Source: a virus. From it: a stretch of DNA of 26,289 nucleotides. The position numbers and the translations under genes were made by a program. The stretch's first letter is position 1. The number at the start of each line of letters is the position of its first letter. This document shows positions 1-8,136 of this stretch, piece after piece. The DNA is taken from positions 1 to 26,289 of IMG/VR virus record IMGVR_UViG_3300006803_000085; one strand, 5' to 3'. The notes under the pieces were generated by a model. It saw nothing but the letters and a program-made list of their open reading frames with translations. It made no database searches and had not been told where the DNA came from.

Positions 1-93
1 CGACCGGCCAACGAATAAGGCCAGACGTAAATAGCATAACAGGAAGCCCGAACGGACTAATGATGAATTTGATAATCGAAAAATAACAACCAA

Positions 94-762
94 ATGAAAA
101 AGTATTTCCTTTTCTCCCTGCTGTTAGCGTGCAGCCTATTTGCACACTCGCAGGAGATTGTTTCTGAAAACACAACCTTTCTGCCTTACCAGGATTCGCT
201 ATTTTTGGTGCGAACTGAAATTGAAACGAACACGGGAATCCCAGACGTAAACAACATTTCAGTAATTTTCACCCTACAAACCGACACGGCGGAGGTAGCT
301 GACCAGATCGAAACGGAAGCAGCGAACGCCACTAACACCGCAGTGGCAAAGTTCAGGAATGCAATTTCTTTTCGGGGCGTACTGGCTAATTATCTGGCAT
401 CGAAAAACCTGTTGGCGTTACTTGGGGTAGACCTTGACCAAAGGATGGTTGCGCGGTACGGGGCCACAGTTGCCGGACGTTACCGAGTATTCCGAAACGA
501 TGGGACGAACTTCTTTGTAGACGTGGCGGCTAATCCTGGCAATGCTTCGGTGATGCGGGCGACAGGAACAGCAGGAGAAGGATTGTTCAATGTGCTGCTG
601 TACGGGCGAAATATGCTAAGGATTAGCTTGCCAGCACCGGATGGCATCACTTACTTAATGTGGGATGGTAATAGCACCGAAAGGCCAATTTTGCGGCATC
701 CTTCCTACTGGATTCCCGGTGCAATGGTAACGCTGAAGAACACCCGAATGGTGAAAACATAA
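94..762 (+). CDS. Secreted protein of unknown function
   Basis: I do not recognise this 222-residue protein. It starts with a clear signal peptide: Lys2-Lys3, then a hydrophobic stretch to about residue 18, then Ala-His-Ser-Gln, a likely signal peptidase I site, so export is expected. The mature part has no cysteines and alternates short hydrophobic and polar stretches, suggesting beta-rich structure. An Ala/Thr-rich helical stretch lies around residues 66-82. The start follows an A-rich leader without a Shine-Dalgarno sequence, normal for Bacteroidota. It precedes two membrane proteins and then the capsid genes, so it could be a moron, a lysis-related or a surface protein; nothing in the sequence decides. 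Its codon use looks more AT-rich than that of the following genes. Coding call is good, function unknown. Confidence 0.8.
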   Translation: MKKYFLFSLLLACSLFAHSQEIVSENTTFLPYQDSLFLVRTEIETNTGIPDVNNISVIFTLQTDTAEVADQIETEAANATNTAVAKFRNAISFRGVLANYLASKNLLALLGVDLDQRMVARYGATVAGRYRVFRNDGTNFFVDVAANPGNASVMRATGTAGEGLFNVLLYGRNMLRISLPAPDGITYLMWDGNSTERPILRHPSYWIPGAMVTLKNTRMVKT

Positions 763-803
763 CCAACCAAACCACAAACACAAAACCACAAAACCACAAA
801 ACC
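763..803 (+). repeat. A/C-only tandem repeat leader
   Basis: The gap between the stop at 762 and the ATG at 804 is made almost only of A and C, with the unit AAAACCAC repeated several times. It lacks a Shine-Dalgarno sequence and should be unstructured in RNA. A plausible role is an unstructured translation leader, as often found before Bacteroidota genes. Slippage could change its length between relatives. Confidence 0.6.
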
Positions 804-1367
804 ATGCTAAAACACAGCCGCACCATCCTCTACCTCCTAGTCTTCGGACTAATCGCCCTGGTAGCCACCGAAATCATCCGCCCCGGCACCATCTTCCAGG
901 CAAACAAACCCACTGAGAATCTCGCACAGCCCACCGCCCTGGGCCTAAGTGCAGCCTACGCCCAAGAGGAAGCCTTCGTGGGCAGCGTAGCCACATTGCC
1001 AGCATTCGCTACGCCCGACTACGTGGGCAAAGCCCGCTGCCGCTACGAATACCAGCTCACCGGCATGCTGATCCTCTCCCAGGTACTCGCAGTGCAAGAG
1101 ATCGAGATCACCCACCCGGCCAGCGTGCCCGGTGGATACAAAGCCGAAGGCGGCATTGTAGTAGATACCGACCCCTGGCTGGTAGACGTCCGCATTCTAA
1201 GCAACCGCCCGCTCAGCATGCCGGAAATGCAGAGCACAGTGAAACCGCCTGCCGGGTGGTTTGCTGGCGACTGGTCGAAAGATGAACGCTACGCACCCCG
1301 CTACCGAACCATCTACCAGAACTGCGCCACCAGCTGGCCAGTGGAACCCGCCAAAGAACTGGAATAA
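804..1367 (+). CDS. Membrane-anchored protein of unknown function
   Basis: The 187-residue product begins with a short basic segment and one hydrophobic helix (about residues 8-23), followed by a Pro-rich stretch. That fits a signal anchor with the rest outside the cytoplasm. An Ala-Tyr-Ala-Gln sequence near residues 51-54 could be an alternative signal peptidase site. The remainder holds two cysteines (in ARCRYEY and QNCATS) that might form a disulfide in the periplasm. The stop overlaps the next start by one base (TAATG), so the two are almost certainly co-translated. I recognise no family. It may belong to a lysis, exclusion or lysogenic-conversion group; this is inference from membrane topology and position only. 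Confidence 0.75.
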   Translation: MLKHSRTILYLLVFGLIALVATEIIRPGTIFQANKPTENLAQPTALGLSAAYAQEEAFVGSVATLPAFATPDYVGKARCRYEYQLTGMLILSQVLAVQEIEITHPASVPGGYKAEGGIVVDTDPWLVDVRILSNRPLSMPEMQSTVKPPAGWFAGDWSKDERYAPRYRTIYQNCATSWPVEPAKELE

Positions 1368-1798
1368 TGTACCGCTACACCATCACTATCGCTGTACTCG
1401 TGCTGCTGGCAGGCATTGCCAATGGCATCGTAGATACTTTGCAGTTCCACTACTCCACCAGCTTCGCCAAAGACTGGGATGCCAGCTACTGGAACCCAGA
1501 TAAGAGTTGGGTGCAGAAGTGGAAGCAGGTGAATGGTGAGCTGGTGAAGCCGCTAACGCCTCGCTATTTTGGCAGCAGCACCTTCCTGGTATTCACCACC
1601 GACGCCTGGCACCTGGCCAAAACCAGCTACCACGGATTCCTGCGCATTGCCATGGTGATTATCCTGCTGCGCTATGCGGCGGTATACAACCAGCTGGTGC
1701 TGCGCAGGTGGCAATACTGGACGGCAGGCGTAGGCCTTTGGCTGGTGCTGGCAGGTGTGCAGGCGCTGGGTTTTCACGTATTCTACACGCTGCTTTAG
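1367..1798 (+). CDS. Small integral membrane protein
   Basis: The 143-residue protein has three likely transmembrane helices: residues 4-24, about 88-106 and about 113-141. An aromatic, charged loop of some 60 residues (WNPDKSWVQKWKQV) lies between the first two. The start codon shares a base with the stop of the preceding membrane gene, so they probably form one translational unit and perhaps one membrane complex. A holin would be a possible reading, but the long loop is unlike usual small holins. No family is recognised. The gene ends two bases before the promoter-like element at 1800, so the next gene starts a new transcription unit. Confidence 0.75.
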   Translation: MYRYTITIAVLVLLAGIANGIVDTLQFHYSTSFAKDWDASYWNPDKSWVQKWKQVNGELVKPLTPRYFGSSTFLVFTTDAWHLAKTSYHGFLRIAMVIILLRYAAVYNQLVLRRWQYWTAGVGLWLVLAGVQALGFHVFYTLL

Positions 1799-1799
1799 C

Positions 1800-1838
1800 T
1801 TTTGTCCTAGTGGTGCCCAAAAGGCCACCTTATAATTG
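1800..1838 (+). promoter_or_regulatory. Phage promoter-like element, copy 1
   Basis: TTTTGTCCTA (1800-1809) is followed after 21 bases by TATAATTG (1831-1838). The same pair with the same spacing recurs at 5233, 8094 and 11545. The box resembles the Bacteroidota -7 element, but the upstream part and its spacing do not match the usual TTG-N19-21 arrangement. Here the ATG (1860) lies 22 bases after the box, giving a short leader for the protease/capsid operon. The role as promoter is inferred. Confidence 0.6.
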
Positions 1839-1859
1839 CATTATAATCAACCGAAACGT

Positions 1860-2969
1860 ATGGAACGCTGGTTCAAATCTAACCCACTACCCCTACAGTT
1901 TGCGCCCGACAAGATCGACCGCGAAGCTGGTATTATCCGCGACGTGGTGATGGCCCAGGCCGGACCCGCCAAGGGGCATGGTGTACATTTGGAGGAAAGC
2001 TTCATCGCCAATCTCATTGCCTACGACCAGCAGAACTACAGCAATACCGGACTGAAAGCGCGCTTCGGCCACCCATCCATGAGCAATACCACCATGGGCA
2101 CGCAGCTGGGCTATTTCCGCAACTTCCGCCAGGATGGAGAGAAGGCCGTGGCCGACCTGCACCTGCTGGAAAGCGCCGACAAAAGCCCCACCAGCCCAGG
2201 TATGCGCGAGTGGATGTTGAGCATGGCCGAAGAAGCCACGGACTTCGTGATGAGCAGCATCGTATTCCTGCACTCCGGCCACTACCAGTACGACCCCGAA
2301 ACGGGTGCACGGGTAGAACTCGATGCCAGTATGTTTGGCGAACCAGAAGTGAAATTCCAAAACGAGCGCGTGTTCGTAGCTTTCGATGCCAGCAAAGGCG
2401 CTGCCCACTTGTATACCGACCTGGTAGAAGCTGGCGCCGCTACCGATGCGCTATTTTCGCAGCAATTCAATACCGACAAATTTGCCGTGCGCACTGTAGC
2501 CTGGCTGCAGGAGAACGACGATATACTCACCTTCATTCGCAGCAATCCGCACAAGATCATCGAGATGTGCGAATCGCTGAATATCAACCTGAATATGAAA
2601 AAGACCAAAGAGAATTTCTTCTCCTACATGGCCGCGTTTTTCACCAGCGACGCAGAGCACACGCCCGAAGTGGTGGAAACGCCCGACCTGCCTGTGGCTG
2701 AACCCGTAGCGGAATACGTAGAGCCGGTAGCCGAAGTAACGCCCGGGCCCGACACGGTAGAAGATCCTGAACCCGAAGACCGATTTGCGGCTATCGAAAC
2801 TGCGCTCACTGCCCTGCAGGAAAGCAACAAACAGCTGGCCGCTGAAAACGAAGCGCTGCGCAAGAAGCACCAGGCTGCCCCAGCTACCTACCAGGTAGAA
2901 GTGGCGCCCGCTGATCGATCGCTCCGCTACCAATGTGCAACGACGCGCAGAGCAATGGGAAGGAAATAG
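1860..2969 (+). CDS. Prohead protease/scaffold fusion
   Basis: This 369-residue protein probably cleaves and scaffolds the capsid shell during head assembly. The N-terminal domain (about 1-150) has the pattern of Mu I / P2 O-type capsid proteases: GVHLEESF, then ARFGHPS with a candidate catalytic His71, then AVADLHLL and FVMSSIVF with Ser132/133. A Pro/Glu/Val-rich linker follows (about 265-305). Next comes a Leu/Glu coiled coil (about 310-345) that would act as the scaffold. It lies 51 bases before the capsid gene, the usual pairing. I chose the ATG at 1860 because an in-frame TTG at 1836 lies inside the -7-like box of the upstream promoter element. Catalytic residues are assigned by pattern only. 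Confidence 0.8.
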   Translation: MERWFKSNPLPLQFAPDKIDREAGIIRDVVMAQAGPAKGHGVHLEESFIANLIAYDQQNYSNTGLKARFGHPSMSNTTMGTQLGYFRNFRQDGEKAVADLHLLESADKSPTSPGMREWMLSMAEEATDFVMSSIVFLHSGHYQYDPETGARVELDASMFGEPEVKFQNERVFVAFDASKGAAHLYTDLVEAGAATDALFSQQFNTDKFAVRTVAWLQENDDILTFIRSNPHKIIEMCESLNINLNMKKTKENFFSYMAAFFTSDAEHTPEVVETPDLPVAEPVAEYVEPVAEVTPGPDTVEDPEPEDRFAAIETALTALQESNKQLAAENEALRKKHQAAPATYQVEVAPADRSLRYQCATTRRAMGRK

Positions 2970-3020
2970 CCCACTGCAACCTGCAATCATTTTTTTTAAC
3001 CCAAACAAGTAAAAGCTATC

Positions 3021-3971
3021 ATGGCTGAATCAATTGACCGGACTGAGCTTGCAGCGTTTCGCGCGTACGTCGAAGACCATCGCGACGACATCCTGGACAT
3101 CATGCTCCGCGGCGCTCCGTCGCTGCAACACTTCACCCCCTACGCTGGGGTAATTGGCGAACTGGTGCTCGAATGGGCCGACGTGGAAGACATCGTGAAG
3201 CCCTGGGCTTGCGACTTCACCGCCGCTGCCGACCTGATTGCGCGCAAGCCGATCCGCATCCGTAGCCATTTTCAAAAGGCGGAAATGACCTTTTGCCCCA
3301 AGCAGGACTTCTACACCTACAAGGGCTACCAGGTGAAAACGAAGATGTCGGCTACCGAATACCCATTCGCCCGCTGGGCTATGGAGAAGATGGCGACCAA
3401 GATCAAGACGCAGCAGGAGTTCCAGCAGATCTTCACCGGCGACTACAGTGCTACGCCGACTACGGCGGCGCAGATGTTCAACGGCTTGCTGACGGTCATC
3501 GCCGACGACCTGGGTGCGGGTGTGCCTGTACTTACCCCTGTAACTACTGGCGCACTGATCGCTGGCACCATCATCGCCCAGATTGAAGCAATGGATGATG
3601 CCATCAGCGAGCAGTACCGCACCGAGCAGATGGGTATGTTTGTCTCTCCGGAGGTATTCAAGATGTACCGCCGGGCCTACCGCCTGGCTGCTGGTTTCCA
3701 CCCGAACAACCCCGATACCGATGCGCCGGATGTGATCCAGCTCGACGGCAGCATGACCCAGCTGATCAGCTGCCCCGGCATGACCGGCAGCCAGCGAATC
3801 CTGCTCACGCCAAAGAGCAACATCTACTACGCCTACGATCAGCCCAGCGATGATTCTGTCTTCGAGATGGAGCAGGACCACCGCAACCTGGATGTATGGT
3901 GCGACTTCTGGTCGGGTGTTGGCTTCCTGATCTTCGACCCCCGTATTGTGTACGTGAACGACCAGGCGTAA
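3021..3971 (+). CDS. Major capsid protein (probable)
   Basis: The 316-residue protein directly follows the protease/scaffold gene and has the right size for a HK97-fold capsid subunit. It has a charged helical N-terminus, a long region rich in aromatic and beta-prone residues, a central helical stretch (about residues 165-215), and a C-terminal part ending in a DFWSGVGFLIFDPRIVYV pattern like the final strands of other capsid proteins. No short signature motif exists for this fold, so the call rests on context, length and general composition. A stable hairpin follows the stop (3985-4014) and may lower expression of the next genes relative to capsid. Structural prediction would settle the fold. 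Confidence 0.75.
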   Translation: MAESIDRTELAAFRAYVEDHRDDILDIMLRGAPSLQHFTPYAGVIGELVLEWADVEDIVKPWACDFTAAADLIARKPIRIRSHFQKAEMTFCPKQDFYTYKGYQVKTKMSATEYPFARWAMEKMATKIKTQQEFQQIFTGDYSATPTTAAQMFNGLLTVIADDLGAGVPVLTPVTTGALIAGTIIAQIEAMDDAISEQYRTEQMGMFVSPEVFKMYRRAYRLAAGFHPNNPDTDAPDVIQLDGSMTQLISCPGMTGSQRILLTPKSNIYYAYDQPSDDSVFEMEQDHRNLDVWCDFWSGVGFLIFDPRIVYVNDQA

Positions 3972-3984
3972 GCAAGAATGAACG

Positions 3985-4014
3985 AGCAGCGATTCGGGCA
4001 ACTGGATCGCTGCT
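3985..4014 (+). terminator. Hairpin after capsid gene, possible attenuator
   Basis: AGCAGCGAT (3985-3993) pairs perfectly with ATCGCTGCT (4006-4014) across a 12-base loop, 13 bases after the capsid stop. Only three T follow, so it is a weak terminator at best. Partial termination or protection of the capsid mRNA 3' end would both favour high capsid output. Confidence 0.45.
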
Positions 4015-4050
4015 TTCAAATCAATTTCAAAACTCAAAAGACCATCGACA

Positions 4051-4359
4051 ATGGCTAACGATAAGAAAATTACGGTAGAAGAACAGCTGGCAGAAATGCG
4101 GGCGCTCATCACCGAGCAAGCTGGCACCATTGCCGCACTGCAGGCTTCTGCTGCTCCTGCTCCTGCTGGAAAGCCAGCAGGCGAGCCCGAGTCCGTGCCC
4201 ACCGAAACCTTCACCGCCGACGGCAAGAAGTACCGCTTCACGGTAGGCAAGTACATCAACGAAGGTGTGCTGCAGCTGGCCAAAGACGCACTCAAGAACC
4301 CCGCAGAACTGGAACGCCTGGTGGCTATTCGTTCGGGGATCATTAAGCTCGTCAAGTAG
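4051..4359 (+). CDS. Small structural-region protein, unknown
   Basis: I do not recognise this 102-residue protein. Residues 8-35 form a likely coiled coil (VEEQLAEMRALITEQ), followed by an Ala/Pro/Gly linker (about 36-50). A compact C-terminal domain contains TFTADGKKYRFTVGKYINEG and ends with basic residues. The two-part shape, helix then small domain, would suit a head decoration or head-tail adaptor. Its place between capsid and the probable tail tube fits such a role, but this is positional inference. The start has an A-rich leader. Confidence 0.7.
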   Translation: MANDKKITVEEQLAEMRALITEQAGTIAALQASAAPAPAGKPAGEPESVPTETFTADGKKYRFTVGKYINEGVLQLAKDALKNPAELERLVAIRSGIIKLVK

Positions 4360-4396
4360 GTAACCCCATTTTTTCACCAAGAAAAAAACAAAAGAG

Positions 4397-4930
4397 ATGA
4401 GCGCATTTGACGGAACCTGCTGTGCTGCAGTAGCAGATATTGGCCGGGCGTGTGAACAACATGCCCTGGGCATTAGCACCACCATTGAGCTAATTGAAGC
4501 CTGTGACCTAACCAGCATCCCCGCTGCCGACGTCGACACCCACACCATCAGCACCGACGCGGTGGTAGATACTGGCAAGCGCTGGTATCAGTGGAAGATT
4601 GGCGGCGCCGCTGAGTTCAACGCAACCAGCAAAGGCACCAAAGGAAACCAAACCTTCGGCAACGTGCTGACGGTATTCCTGCCCCTGAGCCGCGACCTGA
4701 TCGACCATACCATCAACGCCCTGCTGAACGGCGAGTTCGTGATCCGCTTCGGCGACGTGAATGGCGCTAAGCGATTGCTGGGCACCGAGCACAGCCCGGC
4801 CATGATTGCCGAAGGCGGTGTGCAGGAAGTCATCACTTCCGACACCAATGGTGTGACTGTGACGTTCGAGAATACTGGCGCTACGCCTTTGTTCTACTCG
4901 GGCGCGGTATCGTTCACCCCTGCAGTATAA
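4397..4930 (+). CDS. Probable tail tube protein
   Basis: The 177-residue protein is rich in Thr, Val, Gly and Phe, with many alternating beta-strand patterns. Examples are WYQWKIGGAAEFNATSK, GNVLTVFLPLSRD and VTVTFENTGATPLFYSGAVSF. Its ending, in a strand-rich segment and no charged tail, is common in tail tube and related tube-forming phage proteins. It lies downstream of the capsid gene and upstream of the terminase block. A tube protein is expected because a tape measure gene is present in the window and no other ORF here fits better. Head decoration is the main alternative. Confidence is limited because the fold cannot be tested by eye. Confidence 0.5.
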   Translation: MSAFDGTCCAAVADIGRACEQHALGISTTIELIEACDLTSIPAADVDTHTISTDAVVDTGKRWYQWKIGGAAEFNATSKGTKGNQTFGNVLTVFLPLSRDLIDHTINALLNGEFVIRFGDVNGAKRLLGTEHSPAMIAEGGVQEVITSDTNGVTVTFENTGATPLFYSGAVSFTPAV

Positions 4931-4934
4931 CCGT

Positions 4935-5174
4935 ATGGGGAATCTACCAAAAGCACCTGGTTATAATTTTGTAGACACGAACCTCGGGCGGGTATTCTCG
5001 CGCGACCGGCTCTACAACATGGATACGATCACCGACAGCCAGATTGAACGGCTAATTGAAAAGAACCCCAAATACTGGGGCGCAAAATTTGAACGTGTTC
5101 AGGTGAAGGCCAAAGCTACCCGCAAAGCCGAAACCGAAGACACCGCAAAGACGGAAGAATCAAGTGAAGTCTAA
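4935..5174 (+). CDS. Small protein with helical tail, unknown
   Basis: This 79-residue product starts four bases after the preceding stop, so it is in the same operon. Residues 30-55 (DSQIERLIEKNPKYWGAKFE) look like a small helix-loop-helix similar to SAP/HeH-type modules, an impression from pattern only. The C-terminus is a disordered Lys/Ala/Thr/Glu tail. Being the last gene before a strong terminator, it closes the capsid operon. Possible roles are head completion or a DNA-contacting adaptor. No family is claimed. Confidence 0.65.
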   Translation: MGNLPKAPGYNFVDTNLGRVFSRDRLYNMDTITDSQIERLIEKNPKYWGAKFERVQVKAKATRKAETEDTAKTEESSEV

Positions 5175-5205
5175 CTTCATGGGATTATGAGCGTGTTTGT
5201 ACCGC

Positions 5206-5236
5206 AAGCCCCAGGCATTTGTCTGGGGCTTTTTTT
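5206..5236 (+). terminator. Strong intrinsic terminator of capsid operon
   Basis: AAGCCCCAG (5206-5214) pairs perfectly with CTGGGGCTT (5223-5231) over an 8-base loop, followed by a run of T to 5236. The T-run merges directly into the next promoter-like element (TTTTGTCCTA from 5233), so termination of one operon and start of the next share bases. Confidence 0.9.
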
Positions 5237-5271
5237 GTCCTAATCCTGCGCGTATATGTCCATTATCATTG
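5233..5271 (+). promoter_or_regulatory. Phage promoter-like element, copy 2
   Basis: TTTTGTCCTA (5233-5242) is followed 21 bases later by TATCATTG (5264-5271), the same arrangement as at 1800. The ATG of the next gene is at 5276, only four bases after the box. A transcript started at the usual distance would therefore begin at or next to the start codon and be leaderless. Confidence 0.65.
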
Positions 5272-5275
5272 TAGT

Positions 5276-6001
5276 ATGGAAGACTTGCAGACCTATCTGA
5301 ATCTACCCGACACCCACCGGCTCTACAGTGCTGGCCTGGCGCTATTCGCAAAATACGCCATGGCCCAGCATAGCCAGCACTATGCGCAGCTGATCCTGGG
5401 CCCATTCTCGGGTAACCCCGACACGCTGCACCGCTGCCTGAAAGCAGCGGCCGCTACCCCGCCACCACCCGTGGCAGCGCCTACGGTGATAAGGATGGAG
5501 CAGCCAAAGCGCGCAATGAGCATGGCCCCGCAGACGTCGCAAGAGATCGACATCACCCTGGAACTGCGCAAGCTTCGTCACCAGCGGATGCAGACCAGCC
5601 AAAAGTTCCATGCCTGCCCGGACGGGAGCGAAGGCAACGCCGCACGGGCGCTGATCTGCGACCGCATAGATGCGCTGTCCAGAGAGATTAAGCGAACAGA
5701 AGACCAACTGCTGTACCTCAAAAAATACGGGCAGCTGCCGCCAGATGATGGTGCGGAAGACTTCGGACCCATGCCCACCACCATGAAGGAAGCACTGGCC
5801 GAACGGGCCCGCCTGAGTAGCCACATACTGAAAGTGGAGAAGCGACTGATTCACCTGAACACCCTGCGCCCTACCGACAAGAAGCGGGAGAAGATACCCG
5901 ACGTAGAAGACAAGCTGCGGGCCCTGGTGGTCCGTAAGTCGGAGGTGCGGATGTTCATCACCATTCAAAAAAACAACGAAGATGCGACACAAGGAAGTTA
6001 A
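5276..6001 (+). CDS. Coiled-coil protein upstream of terminase
   Basis: The 241-residue protein is not recognised. Residues 1-50 are helical, a Pro/Ala linker (PPPPVAAP) lies around 60-67, and the rest is dominated by charged heptad-like helices (about 90-150 and 175-235), so it is probably an elongated oligomer. It overlaps TerS by 20 bases and heads the terminase operon. That suggests a role in packaging or DNA recognition, but this is inferred. I chose the ATG at 5276 because it sits at the fixed distance from the promoter-like box and because the longer upstream frame would translate the terminator. Confidence 0.7.
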   Translation: MEDLQTYLNLPDTHRLYSAGLALFAKYAMAQHSQHYAQLILGPFSGNPDTLHRCLKAAAATPPPPVAAPTVIRMEQPKRAMSMAPQTSQEIDITLELRKLRHQRMQTSQKFHACPDGSEGNAARALICDRIDALSREIKRTEDQLLYLKKYGQLPPDDGAEDFGPMPTTMKEALAERARLSSHILKVEKRLIHLNTLRPTDKKREKIPDVEDKLRALVVRKSEVRMFITIQKNNEDATQGS

Positions 6002-6503
6002 ATACAAGGAGATGCCCGAGGAAGTGGCACGCATCCTTTCGCAAACAGAGCGCATCCAGGCGCACTTCAACGATCAGTACGAACTGAGCGAAGAAGATGC
6101 CAAGTACCTGGACAAGGTGAACACCGTGTTCGCCATCATCCACGGGGAATCGGATAACGACATGGCCAGGGAGAAGATCCGCGTGGTCTTCAAGATGGAC
6201 GGCAACAAGCAGATCAGCGACCTGGTGAATGCTGCCCGCCTGATCTATGGCGACTTCTTCGAGATGAACCGCGACGTGATGCGCATCATCCAGGAGAAAC
6301 GCCACCAGCGCACCTACGAGGCCGCCATGCGCAATGCCGACTACCCTGCTGCCGAACGCGCGCTCAAAAGTATCGACCAGCTGTATCAGCTGTATCAGCG
6401 GGGCACCGATACAAGCCGCGCCAATACCGCCCTGCCACAAACCCGCCGCACCAGCAATGTCACCGCCCTCAAGAAATTGACCGATGGCGACGAAGAAGAA
6501 TAA
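5982..6503 (+). CDS. terS: Terminase small subunit (probable)
   Basis: The 173-residue, mostly helical, highly charged protein lies directly before the large terminase and overlaps it by 20 bases (and the preceding gene likewise). Small terminases are short helical DNA-binding ring proteins, which this fits. About residues 40-115 form a helical bundle (NDMAREKIRVVFKMD, LVNAARLIYGDFFEMNRDVM). The C-terminal 30 residues are Thr/Arg-rich and probably flexible, ending in DGDEEE, as in many TerS tails that contact TerL. It would recognise phage DNA for packaging. The name rests on position, size and composition; no catalytic motif is expected. Confidence 0.65.
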   Translation: MRHKEVKYKEMPEEVARILSQTERIQAHFNDQYELSEEDAKYLDKVNTVFAIIHGESDNDMAREKIRVVFKMDGNKQISDLVNAARLIYGDFFEMNRDVMRIIQEKRHQRTYEAAMRNADYPAAERALKSIDQLYQLYQRGTDTSRANTALPQTRRTSNVTALKKLTDGDEEE

Positions 6504-7968
6504 GGCACTGCAGGAGGTAGAACTGTACTACAACCCGAAGATCCTGGAATTCCTGGACCTGGTAAAAAAGGTGAAGGTGCTGAAAGGTGGCCGTGGCTGT
6601 GGCAAGACGCGCAGCATCGCAGAAGACATGCTGGACCGGGCCTACCAATTGCCGCGGTCCCGCCACTTCGTGTTGTCGCTTACCTTCGAGGCCATTGACA
6701 CCAACATCATGCCCGACGTGCACGAGGTGTTCCAACTGCACGGCCTACAGGATGGCATCCACTACGTAATCGACCAGAAGCCGCCCGACCACTTTCAGGC
6801 ACCCTTCAAAGCGCTGGAAGACTACAGCCACTGCGTGTGCCTCATCAATGGCACTGTATTCCAGAAGATCAGCATGGGCCGCATCCCCAAGAAGAACAGG
6901 GGGCGAAGCTACGATGGTGGCATCATCGACGAAGCCCTGAACTTGGACGGCTGGCAGGTGCGCAACATCATCCTGCCTACCCTGCGCGGCCTGGATCGTT
7001 GGAAGGGGAACCCATACTGGAAGATGCTATCCATCTACAGCAGCCACCCGCGCACCGCAGAAGGCAGCTGGTTCATGGTATACGAAAAGCTGGCGAATAC
7101 CAGCCCCAAGCTATACGGATGGGTGGAAGCTACCGCCCTGGACAACCTGGCAGTGCTGGGTGAAAGCTACATCGAAGATCAGCGCGCAAGCCTGAGCTAC
7201 ACCGATTTCATGATTGAGATTATGAACGAAGGCAACGTGAAAGACTTGCCCCTCCTGTTCTACTACCAGCACGACGAGAAGCGCCACCACTACGTGGCCG
7301 AAAACCTGGGTGACCTGGATGCGGATCTACCCCTGGAACTATCCTTCGACTTTGGTGGGCGCTACACCTGCTGCACCGTCAGCCAGGAACAAGGCCAGGT
7401 GGAACGCTACCTGCACGAGTTCGACACCAACGACATCACCGAAAACGAGCGCGTGACCGGCAAGGTGAAGAAGCTGCCCGACGTCGTGAAAGACTTCTGC
7501 CGCGTGTTCGCCAAGCACCCGACCCGCCAGGTACGCGTATGGGGCGACCGCACCGGGCTGAACCCACGAGAAATGGATGACGCCACCCTCTACGATGTGA
7601 TTCGGGAACAACTGTCGAAGGCAGGATGGGAAGCCCAGGTGATGGTGAGCTACAGCGATAGCGCCCTGCACAAAAGCCGCTACAGCTTCATGAACACGAT
7701 CTTCGAGGAAAGCATCGACGACTACCCGCGGATTCAGATTAATGCGTTCACCTGCCCCAACCTGATCGTGAGCCTGGACACCACCCGCGTGACCGAAGAT
7801 TTCAAAAAGGATAAGAAGGATGAACGCAACATTAACTACAACCAGAGCTACGCACCGCACCTAACCGACACCCTCGACTACAAGATGTTCAACAAGTACT
7901 TCTACCTACTCGATGACGACTACTTTGGCGGGTTCAGTGGAATCGAAAGTGGCATTGAAACCCTTTAG
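6484..7968 (+). CDS. terL: Terminase large subunit
   Basis: The 494-residue packaging motor pumps DNA into the prohead and cuts it. The ATPase domain shows Walker A GGRGCGKT (residues 35-42) and Walker B GIIDE (Asp149-Glu150). The RNase H-like nuclease domain begins near residue 280 with LSFDFGG (Asp289), continues with WGDRTG (Asp355), and ends with HLTDTLDY (Asp462/Asp465), the usual spacing of acidic metal ligands. Length is normal for the family. It overlaps TerS by 20 bases, so translation is coupled. After its stop come 168 bases without a gene, with only a weak short hairpin (AGGCT/AGCCT), then a new promoter-like element. This is one of the safest calls in the window. Confidence 0.95.
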   Translation: MATKKNKALQEVELYYNPKILEFLDLVKKVKVLKGGRGCGKTRSIAEDMLDRAYQLPRSRHFVLSLTFEAIDTNIMPDVHEVFQLHGLQDGIHYVIDQKPPDHFQAPFKALEDYSHCVCLINGTVFQKISMGRIPKKNRGRSYDGGIIDEALNLDGWQVRNIILPTLRGLDRWKGNPYWKMLSIYSSHPRTAEGSWFMVYEKLANTSPKLYGWVEATALDNLAVLGESYIEDQRASLSYTDFMIEIMNEGNVKDLPLLFYYQHDEKRHHYVAENLGDLDADLPLELSFDFGGRYTCCTVSQEQGQVERYLHEFDTNDITENERVTGKVKKLPDVVKDFCRVFAKHPTRQVRVWGDRTGLNPREMDDATLYDVIREQLSKAGWEAQVMVSYSDSALHKSRYSFMNTIFEESIDDYPRIQINAFTCPNLIVSLDTTRVTEDFKKDKKDERNINYNQSYAPHLTDTLDYKMFNKYFYLLDDDYFGGFSGIESGIETL

Positions 7969-8093
7969 GCTCAAAGCCTTATACATGGGGTAGAATACCA
8001 TACTGCTTTCTTCTGCAAGATTGGAGCGGCGCGCCTTAGCTTTTTTAGCCAAATAGATTTTCAATTTCGCTTAATATCTGCTGGAAACGTTTT

Positions 8094-8132
8094 TTCTGTC
8101 CTATTGCAGGGCCACGGATGTCCACATCTTAG
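8094..8132 (+). promoter_or_regulatory. Phage promoter-like element, copy 3
   Basis: TTCTGTCCTA (8094-8103) is followed 21 bases later by CATCTTAG (8125-8132). The first base of the box deviates from the other copies, but the A, T and G at positions 2, 6 and 8 are kept. The next ATG (8137) again begins exactly five bases after the last base of the box, as at 5276 and 11588. Confidence 0.6.
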
Positions 8133-8136
8133 CACT

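Noticed and set aside
3030-4355. Minus-strand frame of 441 codons opposite capsid genes
   Set aside because: It mirrors the capsid and next gene, has an odd His/Val-rich composition, and no terminator or promoter fits the strand.
5187-5243. 19-codon frame starting at GGATTATG and crossing the terminator at 5206
   Set aside because: It is made mostly of terminator stem and T-run bases; a similar short frame at 11509 differs in sequence, so no conserved leader peptide is supported.
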